Source: Proteromonas lacertae (lineage: Eukaryota; Sar; Bigyra; Opalinata; Proteromonadidae). Taken from it: a stretch of 31,727 bases of DNA. How positions within the stretch are numbered: the stretch's first letter is position 1; every line of letters begins with the position of its first letter. Position numbers and translations under genes: made by a program. The notes beneath the pieces are model-generated. The model was given only the letters and a program-made list of their open reading frames with translations, had not been told where the DNA came from and ran no database searches. The DNA lies in the NCBI GenBank assembly GCA_002245135.1, contig NGBS01001235.1, positions 1 to 31,727 on the forward strand. Direction: 5' to 3'. Below are positions 10,801 through 22,343 of the stretch, one piece after another.

Positions 10801-13800
10801 ACCTAACCAATTATTATTATATTCTTTTTTTTCATTTGATGATGAATATTCTAAGGCACTTTCAAAGTAAGGAATTGCTTCTCTATATTCTTTCTACTTA
10901 TTATTACAATGATGAATATACTAATAAAAAATAACAACAACCTAACCAATTATTATTATATTCTTTTTTTTCATTTGATGATGAATATTCTAAGGCACTT
11001 TCAAAGTAAGGAATTGCTTCTCTATATTCTTTCTACTTATTATTACAATGATGAATATACTAATAAAAAATAACAACAACCTAACCAATTATTATTATAT
11101 TCTTTTTTTTCATTTGATGATGAATATTCTAAGGCACTTTCAAAGTAAGGAATTGCATCTCTATATTCTTTCTAATTATTATTACAATGATGAATATACT
11201 AAATTAAAATAACAATTACCAATCATTCTGTTATTATATTCTTTTTTTTCATTTGATGATGAATATTCTAAGGCACTTTCAAAGTAAGGAATTGCTTCTC
11301 TATATTCTTTCTACTTATTATTACAATGATGAATATACTAAATCAAAATAACAACAATTACCAATCATTCTGTTATTATATTCTTTTTTTTCATTTGATG
11401 ATGAATATTCTAAGGCACTTTCAAAGTAAGGAATTGCTTCTCTATATTCTTTCTACTTATTATTACAATGATGAATATACTAATAAAAAATAACAACAAC
11501 CTAACCAATTATTATTATATTCTTTTTTTTCATTTGATGATGAATATTCTAAGGCACTTTCAAAGTAAGGAATTGCATCTCTATATTCTTTCTAATTATT
11601 ATTACAATGATGAATATACTAATAAAAAATAACAACAACCTAACCAATTATTATTATATTCTTTTTTTTCATTTGATGATGAATATTCTAAGGCACTTTC
11701 AAAGTAAGGAATTGCTTCTCTATATTCTTTCTACTTATTATTACAATGATGAATATACTAATAAAAAATAACAACAACCTAACCAATTATTATTATATTC
11801 TTTTTTTTCATTTGATGATGAATATTCTAAGGCACTTTCAAAGTAAGGAATTGCATCTCTATATTCTTTCTAATTATTATTACAATGATGAATATACTAA
11901 TAAAAAATAACAACAACCTAACCAATTATTATTATATTCTTTTTTTTCATTTGATGATGAATATTCTAAGGCACTTTCAAAGTAAGGAATTGCTTCTCTA
12001 TATTCTTTCTACTTATTATTACAATGATGAATATACTAATAAAAAATAACAACAACCTAACCAATTATTATTATATTCTTTTTTTTTCATTTGATGATGA
12101 ATATTCTAAGGCACTTTCAAAGTAAGGAATTGCTTCTCTATATTCTTTCTACTTATTATTACAATGATGAATATACTAATAAAAAATAACAACAACCTAA
12201 CCAATTATTATTATATTCTTTTTTTTCATTTGATGATGAATATTCTAAGGCACTTTCAAAGTAAGGAATTGCATCTCTATATTCTTTCTAATTATTATTA
12301 CAATGATGAATATACTAAATTAAAATAACAATTACCAATCATTCTGTTATTATATTCTTTTTTTTCATTTGATGATGAATATTCTAAGGCACTTTCAAAG
12401 TAAGGAATTGCTTCTCTATATTCTTTCTACTTATTATTACAATGATGAATATACTAAATCAAAATAACAACAATTACCAATCATTCTGTTATTATATTCT
12501 TTTTTTTCATTTGATGATGAATATTCTAAGGCACTTTCAAAGTAAGGAATTGCTTCTCTATATTCTTTCTACTTATTATTACAATGATGAATATACTAAT
12601 AAAAAATAACAACAACCTAACCAATTATTATTATATTCTTTTTTTTCATTTGATGATGAATATTCTAAGGCACTTTCAAAGTAAGGAATTGCTTCTCTAT
12701 ATTCTTTCTACTTATTATTACAATGATGAATATACTAATAAAAAATAACAACAACCTAACCAATTATTATTATATTCTTTTTTTTCATTTGATGATGAAT
12801 ATTCTAAGGCACTTTCAAAGTAAGGAATTGCATCTCTATATTCTTTCTAATTATTATTACAATGATGAATATACTAAATTAAAATAACAATTACCAATCA
12901 TTCTGTTATTATATTCTTTTTTTTCATTTGATGATGAATATTCTAAGGCACTTTCAAAGTAAGGAATTGCTTCTCTATATTCTTTCTATTTATTATTACA
13001 ATGATGAATATACTAAATCAAAATAACAACAATTACCAATCATTCTGTTATTATATTCTTTTTTTCATTTGATGATGAATATTCTAAGGCACTTTCAAAG
13101 TAAGGAATTGCATCTCTATATTCTTTCTAATTATTATTACAATGATGAATATACTAATAAAAAATAACAACAACCTAACCAATTATTATTATATTCTTTT
13201 TTTTCATTTGATGATGAATATTCTAAGGCACTTTCAAAGTAAGGAATTGCTTCTCTATATTCTTTCTACTTATTATTACAATGATGAATATACTAATAAA
13301 AAATAACAACAACCTAACCAATTATTATTATATTCTTTTTTTTCATTTGATGATGAATATTCTAAGGCACTTTCAAAGTAAGGAATTGCTTCTCTATATT
13401 CTTTCTACTTATTATTACAATGATGAATATACTAATAAAAAATAACAACAACCTAACCAATTATTATTATATTCTTTTTTTTCATTTGATGATGAATATT
13501 CTAAGGCACTTTCAAAGTAAGGAATTGCATCTCTATATTCTTTCTAATTATTATTACAATGATGAATATACTAATAAAAAATAACAACAACCTAACCAAT
13601 TATTATTATATTCTTTTTTTTCATTTGATGATGAATATTCTAAGGCACTTTCAAAGTAAGGAATTGCTTCTCTATATTCTTTCTACTTATTATTACAATG
13701 ATGAATATACTAATAAAAAATAACAACAACCTAACCAATTATTATTATATTCTTTTTTTTCATTTGATGATGAATATTCTAAGGCACTTTCAAAGTAAGG

Positions 13801-16755
13801 AATTGCTTCTCTATATTCTTTCTAATTATTATTACAATGATGAATATACTAAATCAAAATAACAACAATTACCAATCATTCTGTTATTATATTCTTTTTT
13901 TTCATTTGATGATGAATATTCTAAGGCACTTTCAAAGTAAGGAATTGCTTCTCTATATTCTTTCTATTTATTATTACAATGATGAATATACTAAATCAAA
14001 ATAACAACAATTACCAATCATTCTGTTATTATATTCTTTTTTTTCATTTGATGATGAATATTCTAAGGCACTTTCAAAGTAAGGAATTGCTTCTCTATAT
14101 TCTTTCTACTTATTATTACAATGATGAATATACTAATAAAAAATAACAACAACCTAACCAATTATTATTATATTCTTTTTTTTCATTTGATGATGAATAT
14201 TCTAAGGCACTTTCAAAGTAAGGAATTGCATCTCTATATTCTTTCTAATTATTATTACAATGATGAATATACTAATAAAAAATAACAACAACCTAACCAA
14301 TTATTATTATATTCTTTTTTTTCATTTGATGATGAATATTCTAAGGCACTTTCAAAGTAAGGAATTGCTTCTCTATATTCTTTCTACTTATTATTACAAT
14401 GATGAATATACTAATAAAAAATAACAACAACCTAACCAATTATTATTATATTCTTTTTTTTCATTTGATGATGAATATTCTAAGGCACTTTCAAAGTAAG
14501 GAATTGCTTCTCTATATTCTTTCTACTTATTATTACAATGATGAATATACTAATAAAAAATAACAATTACCAATCATTCTGTTATTATATTCTTTTTTTT
14601 CATTTGATGATGAATATTCTAAGGCACTTTCAAAGTAAGGAATTGCTTCTCTATATTCTTTCTATTTATTATTACAATGATGAATATACTAAATCAAAAT
14701 AACAACAATTACCAATCATTCTGTTATTATATTCTTTTTTTTCATTTGATGATGAATATTCTAAGGCACTTTCAAAGTAAGGAATTGCTTCTCTATATTC
14801 TTTCTACTTATTATTACAATGATGAATATACTAATAAAAAATAACAACAACCTAACCAATTATTATTATATTCTTTTTTTTCATTTGATGATGAATATTC
14901 TAAGGCACTTTCAAAGTAAGGAATTGCTTCTCTATATTCTTTCTAATTATTATTACAATGATGAATATACTAAATCAAAATAACAACAATTACCAATCAT
15001 TCTGTTATTATATTCTTTTTTTTCATTTGATGATGAATATTCTAAGGCACTTTCAAAGTAAGGAATTGCTTCTCTATATTCTTTCTAATTATTATTACAA
15101 TGATGAATATACTAAATCAAAATAACAATTACCTATCATTCTGTTATTATATTCTTTTTTTTCATTTGATGATGAATATTCTAAGGCACTTTCAAAGTAA
15201 GGAATTGCTTCTCTATATTCTTTCTAATTATTATTACAATGATGAATATACTAATAAAAAATAACAACAACCTAACCAATTATTATTATATTCTTTATCT
15301 TCATTTGATGATGAATATTCTAAGGCACTTTCAAAGTAAGGAATTGCATCTCTATATTCTTTCTATTTATTATTACAATAATGAATATACTAAATCAAAA
15401 TAACAACAATTACCAATCATTCTGTTATTATATTCTTTTTTTTCATTTGTTGATGAATATTCTAATGCAATTTTATAATATACAATTGCTTCCACATAAC
15501 GATTCTAATGAATAATTATTATATATATACAATTTTATAATAACAATTTCCTATATTACAATTATTCATTCGTATATCTTCATTTAATGTAGAAAATAAT
15601 AACGATTTTTTATAATATTGAATTGATTTTTGATATTCATTCTACATTATATTACTTTTTATAAATACTAATTTAAAATAACAACCTCCTAGCCGATTAT
15701 AACAATGCTTTTTATTATCACTTTCTGAAGCATATTCTAATCCATTTTCGTAATATGGAATTGTTTCTCTGTATTCTTTCTATTCATTTTATAATATATA
15801 ACAATATACATTTTCATAATAATAATCTCCTATTATCTCATTCATTTCACAGTTTTCTTTTTGTGAATTGTTTTCTCTCATTTCTACCATCATTTCATTC
15901 GCTTTTTCTTTTTCTTTATTCTTCAATAATTCAATAATAACATTAACTCTAATTCTGAATATTAATTCTTCTATTGTCATTCGATTATACTTTTCCACTG
16001 TTAATAATCTACATAATATATAATTGTATCTATAGTTTAGTTTATCATTATTTTCATATTTAAATTCTGTTATAGATTTTATTAAATCAGATATTGAATT
16101 GGTTTTAAATGGAATTTCTTTTCTTAATAATCTATAATAGATTATTCCTATATTCCATATATCACTTGCAACATTCATTTCTTCATCTTTCAATATTTCT
16201 GGACTTAAATATATTATCTCATCCATATCTCTTTTTATATCATTTAATCTGTCTTTCAATAACAAATATTTTAAATTATCAACTATTATTATATCTCCTT
16301 CTTCATCAAACAACATATTATTCAGTTTGATATTGTTATATATCATACCATTTTCTTCCAATGTCTTTATCCCTTTTATCAATTTTAACATTATCTCATT
16401 GATTTCTATCTCTTTTAACTCTTTCTTAAACATTAACTCTTCTAAGTTACTCTCATATTTATTCATTATCAATATCACATATTTTTCGGTAATTATGTAT
16501 TTATCATATATCAATACATTGCTCACTCTCAAATTACTCGATTTCTCTAGTGATTCAACAAAACGATCCAAACACCTCAAATTCATTTTATCTCTGTTAT
16601 ATATCTTCACATATTTTATATCATTACTATTCTTTTCTTTAACTTCCAACAAAACACTTAAATCACTCTTCTTTATCACTCTTATCAACTATTTCATATT
16701 AAATAACAGTAAAATATACAGAATATTCATCACTTATACTTTCAAATTCTTCCAT
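7851..16755 (-). CDS. Giant pseudokinase with about 56 TPR-type repeats, one repeat per exon
   Basis: My model has about 58 exons and 2,430 residues. Exon 1 is 16720-16755 (MEEFESISDEYS). After a 31-nt intron (16689-16719), exon 2 (15810-16688) encodes a protein-kinase-like domain. Its glycine loop is unrecognisable, the HRDxKxxN loop reads YNNIKLNN (catalytic Asp to Asn), DFG reads DNL and APE reads SPE. DIWNIGII matches subdomain IX. It is therefore probably a pseudokinase. Three divergent TPR exons follow (15669-15779, 15531-15641, 15391-15504; introns 30, 27 and 26 nt), then 51 near-identical TPR exons down to 8262. A 222-nt exon with two divergent TPRs lies at 8011-8232. The last exon, 7851-7976, is charged and ends LLEELNKMN. 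Kinase-like plus TPR/Sel1 solenoids usually act as scaffolds; no substrate can be named. The apparent TTG start at 16688 is not used, because the upstream ATG and intron fit better. Three array units carry single-base length changes in an A run. Confidence 0.75.
8262..15390 (-). repeat. 51-unit tandem array: TPR exon plus 28-nt intron per unit
   Basis: The period is 139 bp (142 bp for one variant). On the - strand each unit is a 111- or 114-nt exon, KEYREAIPYFESALEY followed by SSSNEKKEYNN and a variable tail. Each is followed by a 28-nt intron that begins GTATATTCATCATTGTAATA and ends TAG. Three tail types occur: NWLGCCYFLL, RMIGNCCYFDL and RMIGNCYFNL. A second marker is REAIP versus RDAIP. 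A third is the intron end (AAGTAG, AATTAG or AAATAG). I counted 51 copies of the core; the first exon (lowest coordinate) is 8262-8372 with intron 8373-8400. Unit identity is very high, with only the marker sites and a few singletons varying. Divergent single units flank the array on both sides, so it expanded from the middle of an older TPR gene. Confidence 0.92.
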
Positions 16756-16897
16756 TCTTAAGAAATTTTAATCTCAAAATCAATCAAGCCAAATATTTTT
16801 TTAATGTTTTTTTATGTAAATACTTATAGATATTTATTTCATCTATTATATTTAAATATTACTCATAAACACAGTATAATATATAATAAAAATTCAT

Positions 16898-17128
16898 TTA
16901 ATGACTTACAGATACAAGATCTCCAAGTTCTTTTAAAAACTCACGATTATTTACTAACTCACTACAGCCATAGATTATATTCTTCTTACTTCGACTACTT
17001 TTACTATAACTCTTTAAATTCTCATATTCACTATAACAACCACCTCCAATTACAAACACAATCACATTATCAAATGTTGCACAAAAAAATAGAAATTCTT
17101 GAAAAGGTTTGAGATTTGTATATTTATT
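16898..17128 (-). pseudogene. Orphan C-terminal fragment of a Sly1 (SCFD1) SM-family protein
   Basis: The - strand frame reads KPFQE, then about ten extra residues, then VIVFVIGGGCYSEYENLK...KNIIYGCSELVNNREFLKELGDL before a stop. This matches the C-terminus of Sly1, the Sec1/Munc18-family regulator of ER-Golgi SNAREs (human: NPFQEAIVFVVGGGNYIEYQ...ILYGCSELFNATQFI). A full Sly1 is about 600-650 residues. Here the frame is closed on the 5' side within about 20 codons, and the neighbouring ARM gene ends at 17306, so there is no room for the rest. It is best read as a duplicated fragment. A distal exon of a transcript read across the ARM gene is possible but unlikely. The remaining bases of 16756-17305 show nothing recognisable. 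Confidence 0.65.
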
Positions 17129-17305
17129 TTACATTCATTTACATGTAATATGATATGGCTTTATAAAAAGTATAAGTAATATGCAACATATGTCGTTAAG
17201 TATAAGTATTATGAAATATTGAATCATTTTTCTATTTCTTTCAATGAATATAGTTTTATGAAGCAAATAATATATAAAGAAGTAGATAATATAATAAATT
17301 TATAA

Positions 17306-19864
17306 CTATTTTATGAAATTGTAAAGAACATTTGCTAATGTTCTTATATCTTCATTTCCACTTAACATATGTTCTTTTATACCAATTATATAACTTCCTA
17401 TTAATTTTGGATATTGTGGTTCATTTCTTAACTGATTTAATGATATTAATATGTTAAGAATCAATTCATTGTTGTTAATTGAAAGTAGTTTCAATAATTT
17501 CTTACCCCAAATTGATGCACTGAATACTTTGGTATATTTATCTAAACAATAATATAACTATTACATACGTGAAATGCATAACAGAGAAATAAAATGAGTT
17601 GCTTGAATCAATAATGTAAGACGAGTCATATTATTCAGAAAACTCTTTACAACATTCAATAAATCATTTGAATATTTATAATTCTCTAAATATTAACATT
17701 ATAAGATAATATATATATATATACCATTTTTAGCCATCATGTTTAATACAATGAATGAATTCAACTGTAATTCATATTCTTGATCACATAAACAATCTTG
17801 AATTAAAATCAATATCTTCGAGTTGTTAATATCATCAAAATATTCAGGTATTGGAGCAATTGTTGTTAAACATTTTAATCCAAGAATTATAAGTTCACTA
17901 TCTTCATTTTCTATACATTCTTGAATTAGTGAAACTATTTTCAGGTTTTTAAACTCAGGTATAAACTCCTCTATAAATCATTAAAAAGGTATAAATATAT
18001 ATATACTTCTATTAATCAACATATTACATAACTTAATAGCTGGACAACAAACATCCATATCATCATCAGAGCAGAGTTTATATAACTCTTTCACTATAAA
18101 TTATGATATATACATTATATAATATAATATTATATATTAATAATACAATAATTGGTTGATAATATCAATTCATATTCAACATTAGTAAATTTCTTTGTTA
18201 AAAGTACTTCTATTGATGCAATACAATGAATTCTCACTTTTTCTTTTGTCCTTTCAAATAATTCTTTTGTTTCTACTTTTTCATTTATCCATAATGTCTT
18301 TAAGATGAAGATTACTGATGATTTTTGAGATAATGATAAAGCAGGAAGTTTTACATCATTAATGATTTTCGAATATTGTAATTCTTTTAACAGTGGTATA
18401 AATTTTGATGTTTTACAACACTTTTCGATGAATGGAAGTAATAACAACTGTAAATCTTTCTTATTCTTAAATAATTCTATAATTGTATTTAGTAATTCTT
18501 TGTTATTTAAATCTTCCAAGTAAAACTCATAATCTAACAATCTATTTATGAATTTTATTATTTCTTTTGTTATTTCTGCATTTGATGATTTTAGAAATGG
18601 CAATAGATAAGTCAAAAACTTATTGTCATATGAAAATCTCATGAATGATTCTATTGAATGATAATTATAAGTATATATTAATACCCTTTTCAATTTGTGG
18701 ATAGAAACATCTCAATCCTAACAATATGAATTTATCATCTTTTCTTTCATTAAAGAAATTCAATATAAACTGACGATTGCTTTCTTTGGAATAATATGAG
18801 GATAAAACATTTAATGAAGCAGTAACTAAATTATTCTTTTTACTTTCACTATACAATGAATATATCAACTTTATTTCATTTTCTTTTATTGAATCAACAT
18901 AATAATTCAATATTTCTAGGAATTTCAGTTGAATATTCTCATTTCTTACATGTTTGAAACTTTTAAATATTGCTTTTAATAAACCTTCATTGACTAATGT
19001 TAATCGATTTTCAGCTATATATATTATTATTATTATTATATATTATATACGATTTTTAGAATATTCCAACATTAAATCAGTCATAATATTTATATAAATA
19101 ATAGCAGAATTATCATTCAAATATTGATTATATTCAACAAAATATTGTGTTACATAATTCATTATGTTAAAATTTCTTATTTTATTATCATATTCATCTG
19201 AACCAGAGTAGTTGTGAAGATAAACTAATAATACATATAACATATCATCATCAATAACATCAGCTTTTAGATATTTAGCAATAAATTCTAATGGAACTAA
19301 ATTGAATATTTCTTGTTCATAAATATCATTTCTTGATAGATTATAAAGACATACAAATGCTAAATAAACAATTCTTTGGTTTTTATATTCCAATAAATCT
19401 TTTAAGGAATTGATACATTTATAAACTGAGTTTATATTTGAATATAATTGTAATAATGAAATAATATCATAATCTCTTTCTTCTTTGATTAAATCATCCA
19501 TTATATTCGATAAATCAAATATTTCTTTTGGTAAATAACCACTTGAATAAGTGTTAATATTGGAATAGAATCTTAAAGCAATTGAGAATAATTCATTTGG
19601 TTTTGATACATTCAGATAATAACTTAAGAATTCGATATTCTTACTAAAATCAAATTTTCCACCATCCACTATTATTATATTATATATATATATATATATA
19701 CAGAAATAAATATCCATTATATTATTAATTACAGTAACAGATAAGATTTTCACTACTAATTTTGGATTTGTCAACAATTTCTTGCAACATGTCATTAACG
19801 AGTTTATATTGAATATATTATAATAATTATCATCTATTTTAAGTAAGTATAAAACATTAATATT

Positions 19865-19898
<34 letters not shown>

Positions 19899-20958
19899 CT
19901 TGAGGTTATAACAGAAATACATCTTAATACAGATAAAACTACAGTTGTATTATTGGTGTATTTGTTTAACATTTCAATAAGTGTTTTTCCTAATTCATTA
20001 TTAACAATACCTTTGTTAATATGATTACAATAATAACTAGACATACAATCACATACAGCTTTAACTGCTAATTCACTATTCAGAATATTCTGCAATAACA
20101 CAAAGAAATTCTCTTTATCTAATATCTTTTTACATTTATCAGATTGACATAAATTTTCGTAATATTTTAATATGTTAATTGAGTCATTTGGTTTGAAGGT
20201 ATTTAATTTGTTGAGAAATAACTTGAAGGATGGATTTTTGAGTAAAATTGGTATTAAATCATTGAATGAAGATAATGTCTTAAACATTATTATTACATCA
20301 CTAAATATGTGTTCATCATCAGTATTTAATAATTTAGTTAAATATTTCAATATATCACATTCTACTATATCTTCCAATTTACATTTTGATAATGTTTTGG
20401 TTAATAATTCAAATGATACACTGGATAAGGTTTTAATTGAAGATAATGAGTGTTTTAAATATATATTCATCAAACATTTTTCACTTAATGAAGGACAACT
20501 TGTTGCTAATTCAGATTATAAATAATTATTAATATATATACACGAATTACATATATTTAGTAATGAACTTAAACCACTTGACACTAATTTCAAGTTATTT
20601 GTTGTTTGTAAGCATTTTGAAATACCATTTATCAAAATTGAAGGATGATATACTTTCGCTATAATGAAATACAAATTGCTTTCAATATTATACTGTTTTT
20701 CGTGATTATCTCAATACAACTCGAAGAATTTCCTTGTAATTTGGAATCATTGGATATCAATGCTTCATATAATTTTGGAAAAACATAATCTTCATCAAAT
20801 TGCAATTTGGAATCTTCTATTACTTATTAACTTAATATTATTTATACTATTAAGAGAATCTAAAAAAATATTAACATCAAACATTGGCTCATCAGCGCTT
20901 TTAGCATATTCAGGATAGTATAGGATCTAAGTTATAATATATGATAAGATACTGACAT
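17306..20958 (-). CDS. ARM/HEAT-type alpha-solenoid protein, function unknown
   Basis: The model has twelve exons and about 1,078 residues, starting ATG TCA at 20958 and ending NVLYNFIK. Introns, from the 5' end: 20927-20952 (26 nt), 20817-20847 (31), 20506-20541 (36), 19834-19899 (66, TA-rich), 19669-19701 (33), 19015-19050 (36), 18651-18684 (34), 18094-18146 (53), 17971-18006 (36), 17686-17724 (39), 17542-17568 (27). The protein consists of repeated amphipathic helices in ARM-like pairs (for example LVSSGLSSLLNIC, VVLSVLRCISVI, FILLGLRCFYP, ELIILGLKCLTTIAP). No catalytic motif, signal peptide or membrane segment is visible. Such solenoids are usually binding scaffolds, and I do not recognise the family. 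One frame step near 20696 (AAAAA run) is needed to keep the helix pattern. A 25-nt intron ending CAG there was considered but puts a stop in frame. The remaining junctions keep phase 1 or 0 consistently. Confidence 0.65.
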
Positions 20959-21268
20959 AAATGCAAAATGAATTGTCAAGTCAACTCAAGCTTTATTCAT
21001 TTTTCTTTTTTTTTATAAATCTTTTTTTAGCATTAGTTGTGAGACTAATTACTCATAAAATTAATAAATGGAAGTAACTAATGCTAAATCATTTTTAAGG
21101 TAATAAAATGTATAGTGTAATTATATCATCTTTATACTCTTTATCTAAACATAATTGATAGAATGTAACTATACTTCACAGATACCTTGTCTTATATATA
21201 TCAAAATCTAACTACAACAATCGAAAAAAACAATTGTATATTTAATTTATTATATTCATAAATTTCTA
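20959..21268. other. Intergenic, with one 13-bp stem hairpin
   Basis: No coding potential is visible here. The sequence TTTAGCATTAGTT at 21026-21038 is perfectly inverted at 21076-21088, enclosing a 37-base loop. A T-rich tract lies just before it. The stretch is upstream of the ARM gene start, so promoter elements may lie here, but none is recognisable. Confidence 0.5.
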
Positions 21269-22190
21269 TGCTTGGTTGAATTCAAAAAATAGATATATAA
21301 CATAATCATCCAAAGTAGATATAGAAGTAAAGTTCGACATAATTGATTGATATTCCTTAGAAGGGAGTAATGGATTATTAACCAGAATATCACATCATGA
21401 AATGGATTGGTCAAATGTTGATAAGATCAATACCTTATTTGAAGATGATGAAGACATAATTGACTATATAAATGTTTTTAATGTAAGTAGATATTCATGT
21501 AGAGATAAAAATGATAGTAGTTGTGTAAATCGAGGTAATTATGCATAATTATATAGTAAAATGACAGCATCATTATATTTTAATCAACATAGCAAGTATA
21601 AATTATTTTATAGGTTAGATTGTGTGCTAACCCTGTATATATAGTTCTATAAATAAAAAGTTTGAATAGAAGTTTGAATATAGCAGTTTGCTATTATATT
21701 TTTTGATTTTATATCATTTAGATCTACATGCCAGCTTTAAAAATAAGCACATACGAAATAATCAAAAATAGCAAAGGAATTGTGGATTTATTTGATACAA
21801 TTATACACACCTTCAACATGATTTGAAAATACAAGTTAATGTTAAGCAGATATGTGTATAACATATAATATTTATTTGATTATATAGGTACAAAGGTGAT
21901 TTTAGATAATTAATCAACTCAATTAAGAAATGTGCTAGTAAAAATAAAAAGAAAGAGAGATTATCCTCATTAAGTAGTGTTGTTGGTAGATTTATATTAA
22001 ATATAAGTTACAGACCAAAATACAGAAAAACTCTAGTATATTTAATTCTAATTTATAATTAAGGTTGATAGAAGATTAGATTTTTTCGTTTGTGATTTGC
22101 TAGAGCTTATTAAATGTAACAGTATAGAATTAGGAGACGATGACTCACCATACAATGCCATTAGCGAATTTAATTATTGAAGATGGTATT
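21269..22190 (+). pseudogene. Decayed multi-exon gene, copy A of a pair
   Basis: Broken coding-like stretches run along the + strand. One contains NGLLTRISHHEMDWSNVD and DIIDYINVFN before a GTAAGT donor, one TYEIIKNSKGIVDLFD, and one INSIKKCASKNKKKERLS followed by a 28-nt GTATATTT...TTAAG intron. The last includes DFFVCDLLELIKCNSIEL and GDDDSPYN. In-frame stops interrupt them, for example TAA shortly before INSIKK and TGA early in the first stretch. The 5' part (21269-21360) matches 23291-23385, and the GDDDSPYN segment resembles DILELCNITSIDFGDDDFPF in copy B. I do not recognise the family. Confidence 0.45.
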
Positions 22191-22343
22191 AAATAGATAT
22201 GAAATATTACATCAAGTTATATGTGTCTATTAAAAGTGTCGAATATAGTTGATTAATTAATTAATTAATTCAATCTTATTGATTCCTTTTATTGTTTATT
22301 GGGATTGTATAGAAAAGCATATAGAGTATATTACGAAAAAAAG

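Noticed and set aside
8262-15390. CRISPR-like or satellite array
   Set aside because: The period is regular, but the whole 139-bp unit is conserved with no unique spacers. Its 111-nt part codes for a TPR that continues from diverged TPR exons on both sides.
16686-16688. TTG as start codon of the kinase gene
   Set aside because: An upstream ATG at 16755 and a 31-nt GT-AG intron give a normal start in frame (MEEFESISDEYS joined to LIRVIKK).
15755-16761. Open frames on the + strand (60, 73 and 144 residues) opposite the kinase exon
   Set aside because: They are antisense shadows of the kinase domain, rich in Leu/Ile/Ser with no motif.
20693-20717. A 25-nt intron (GTATTGAG...ACAG) in the ARM gene
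   Set aside because: Removing it leaves the wrong phase and an immediate stop. The segment reads as ARM-like helix if one base is missing in the A run.
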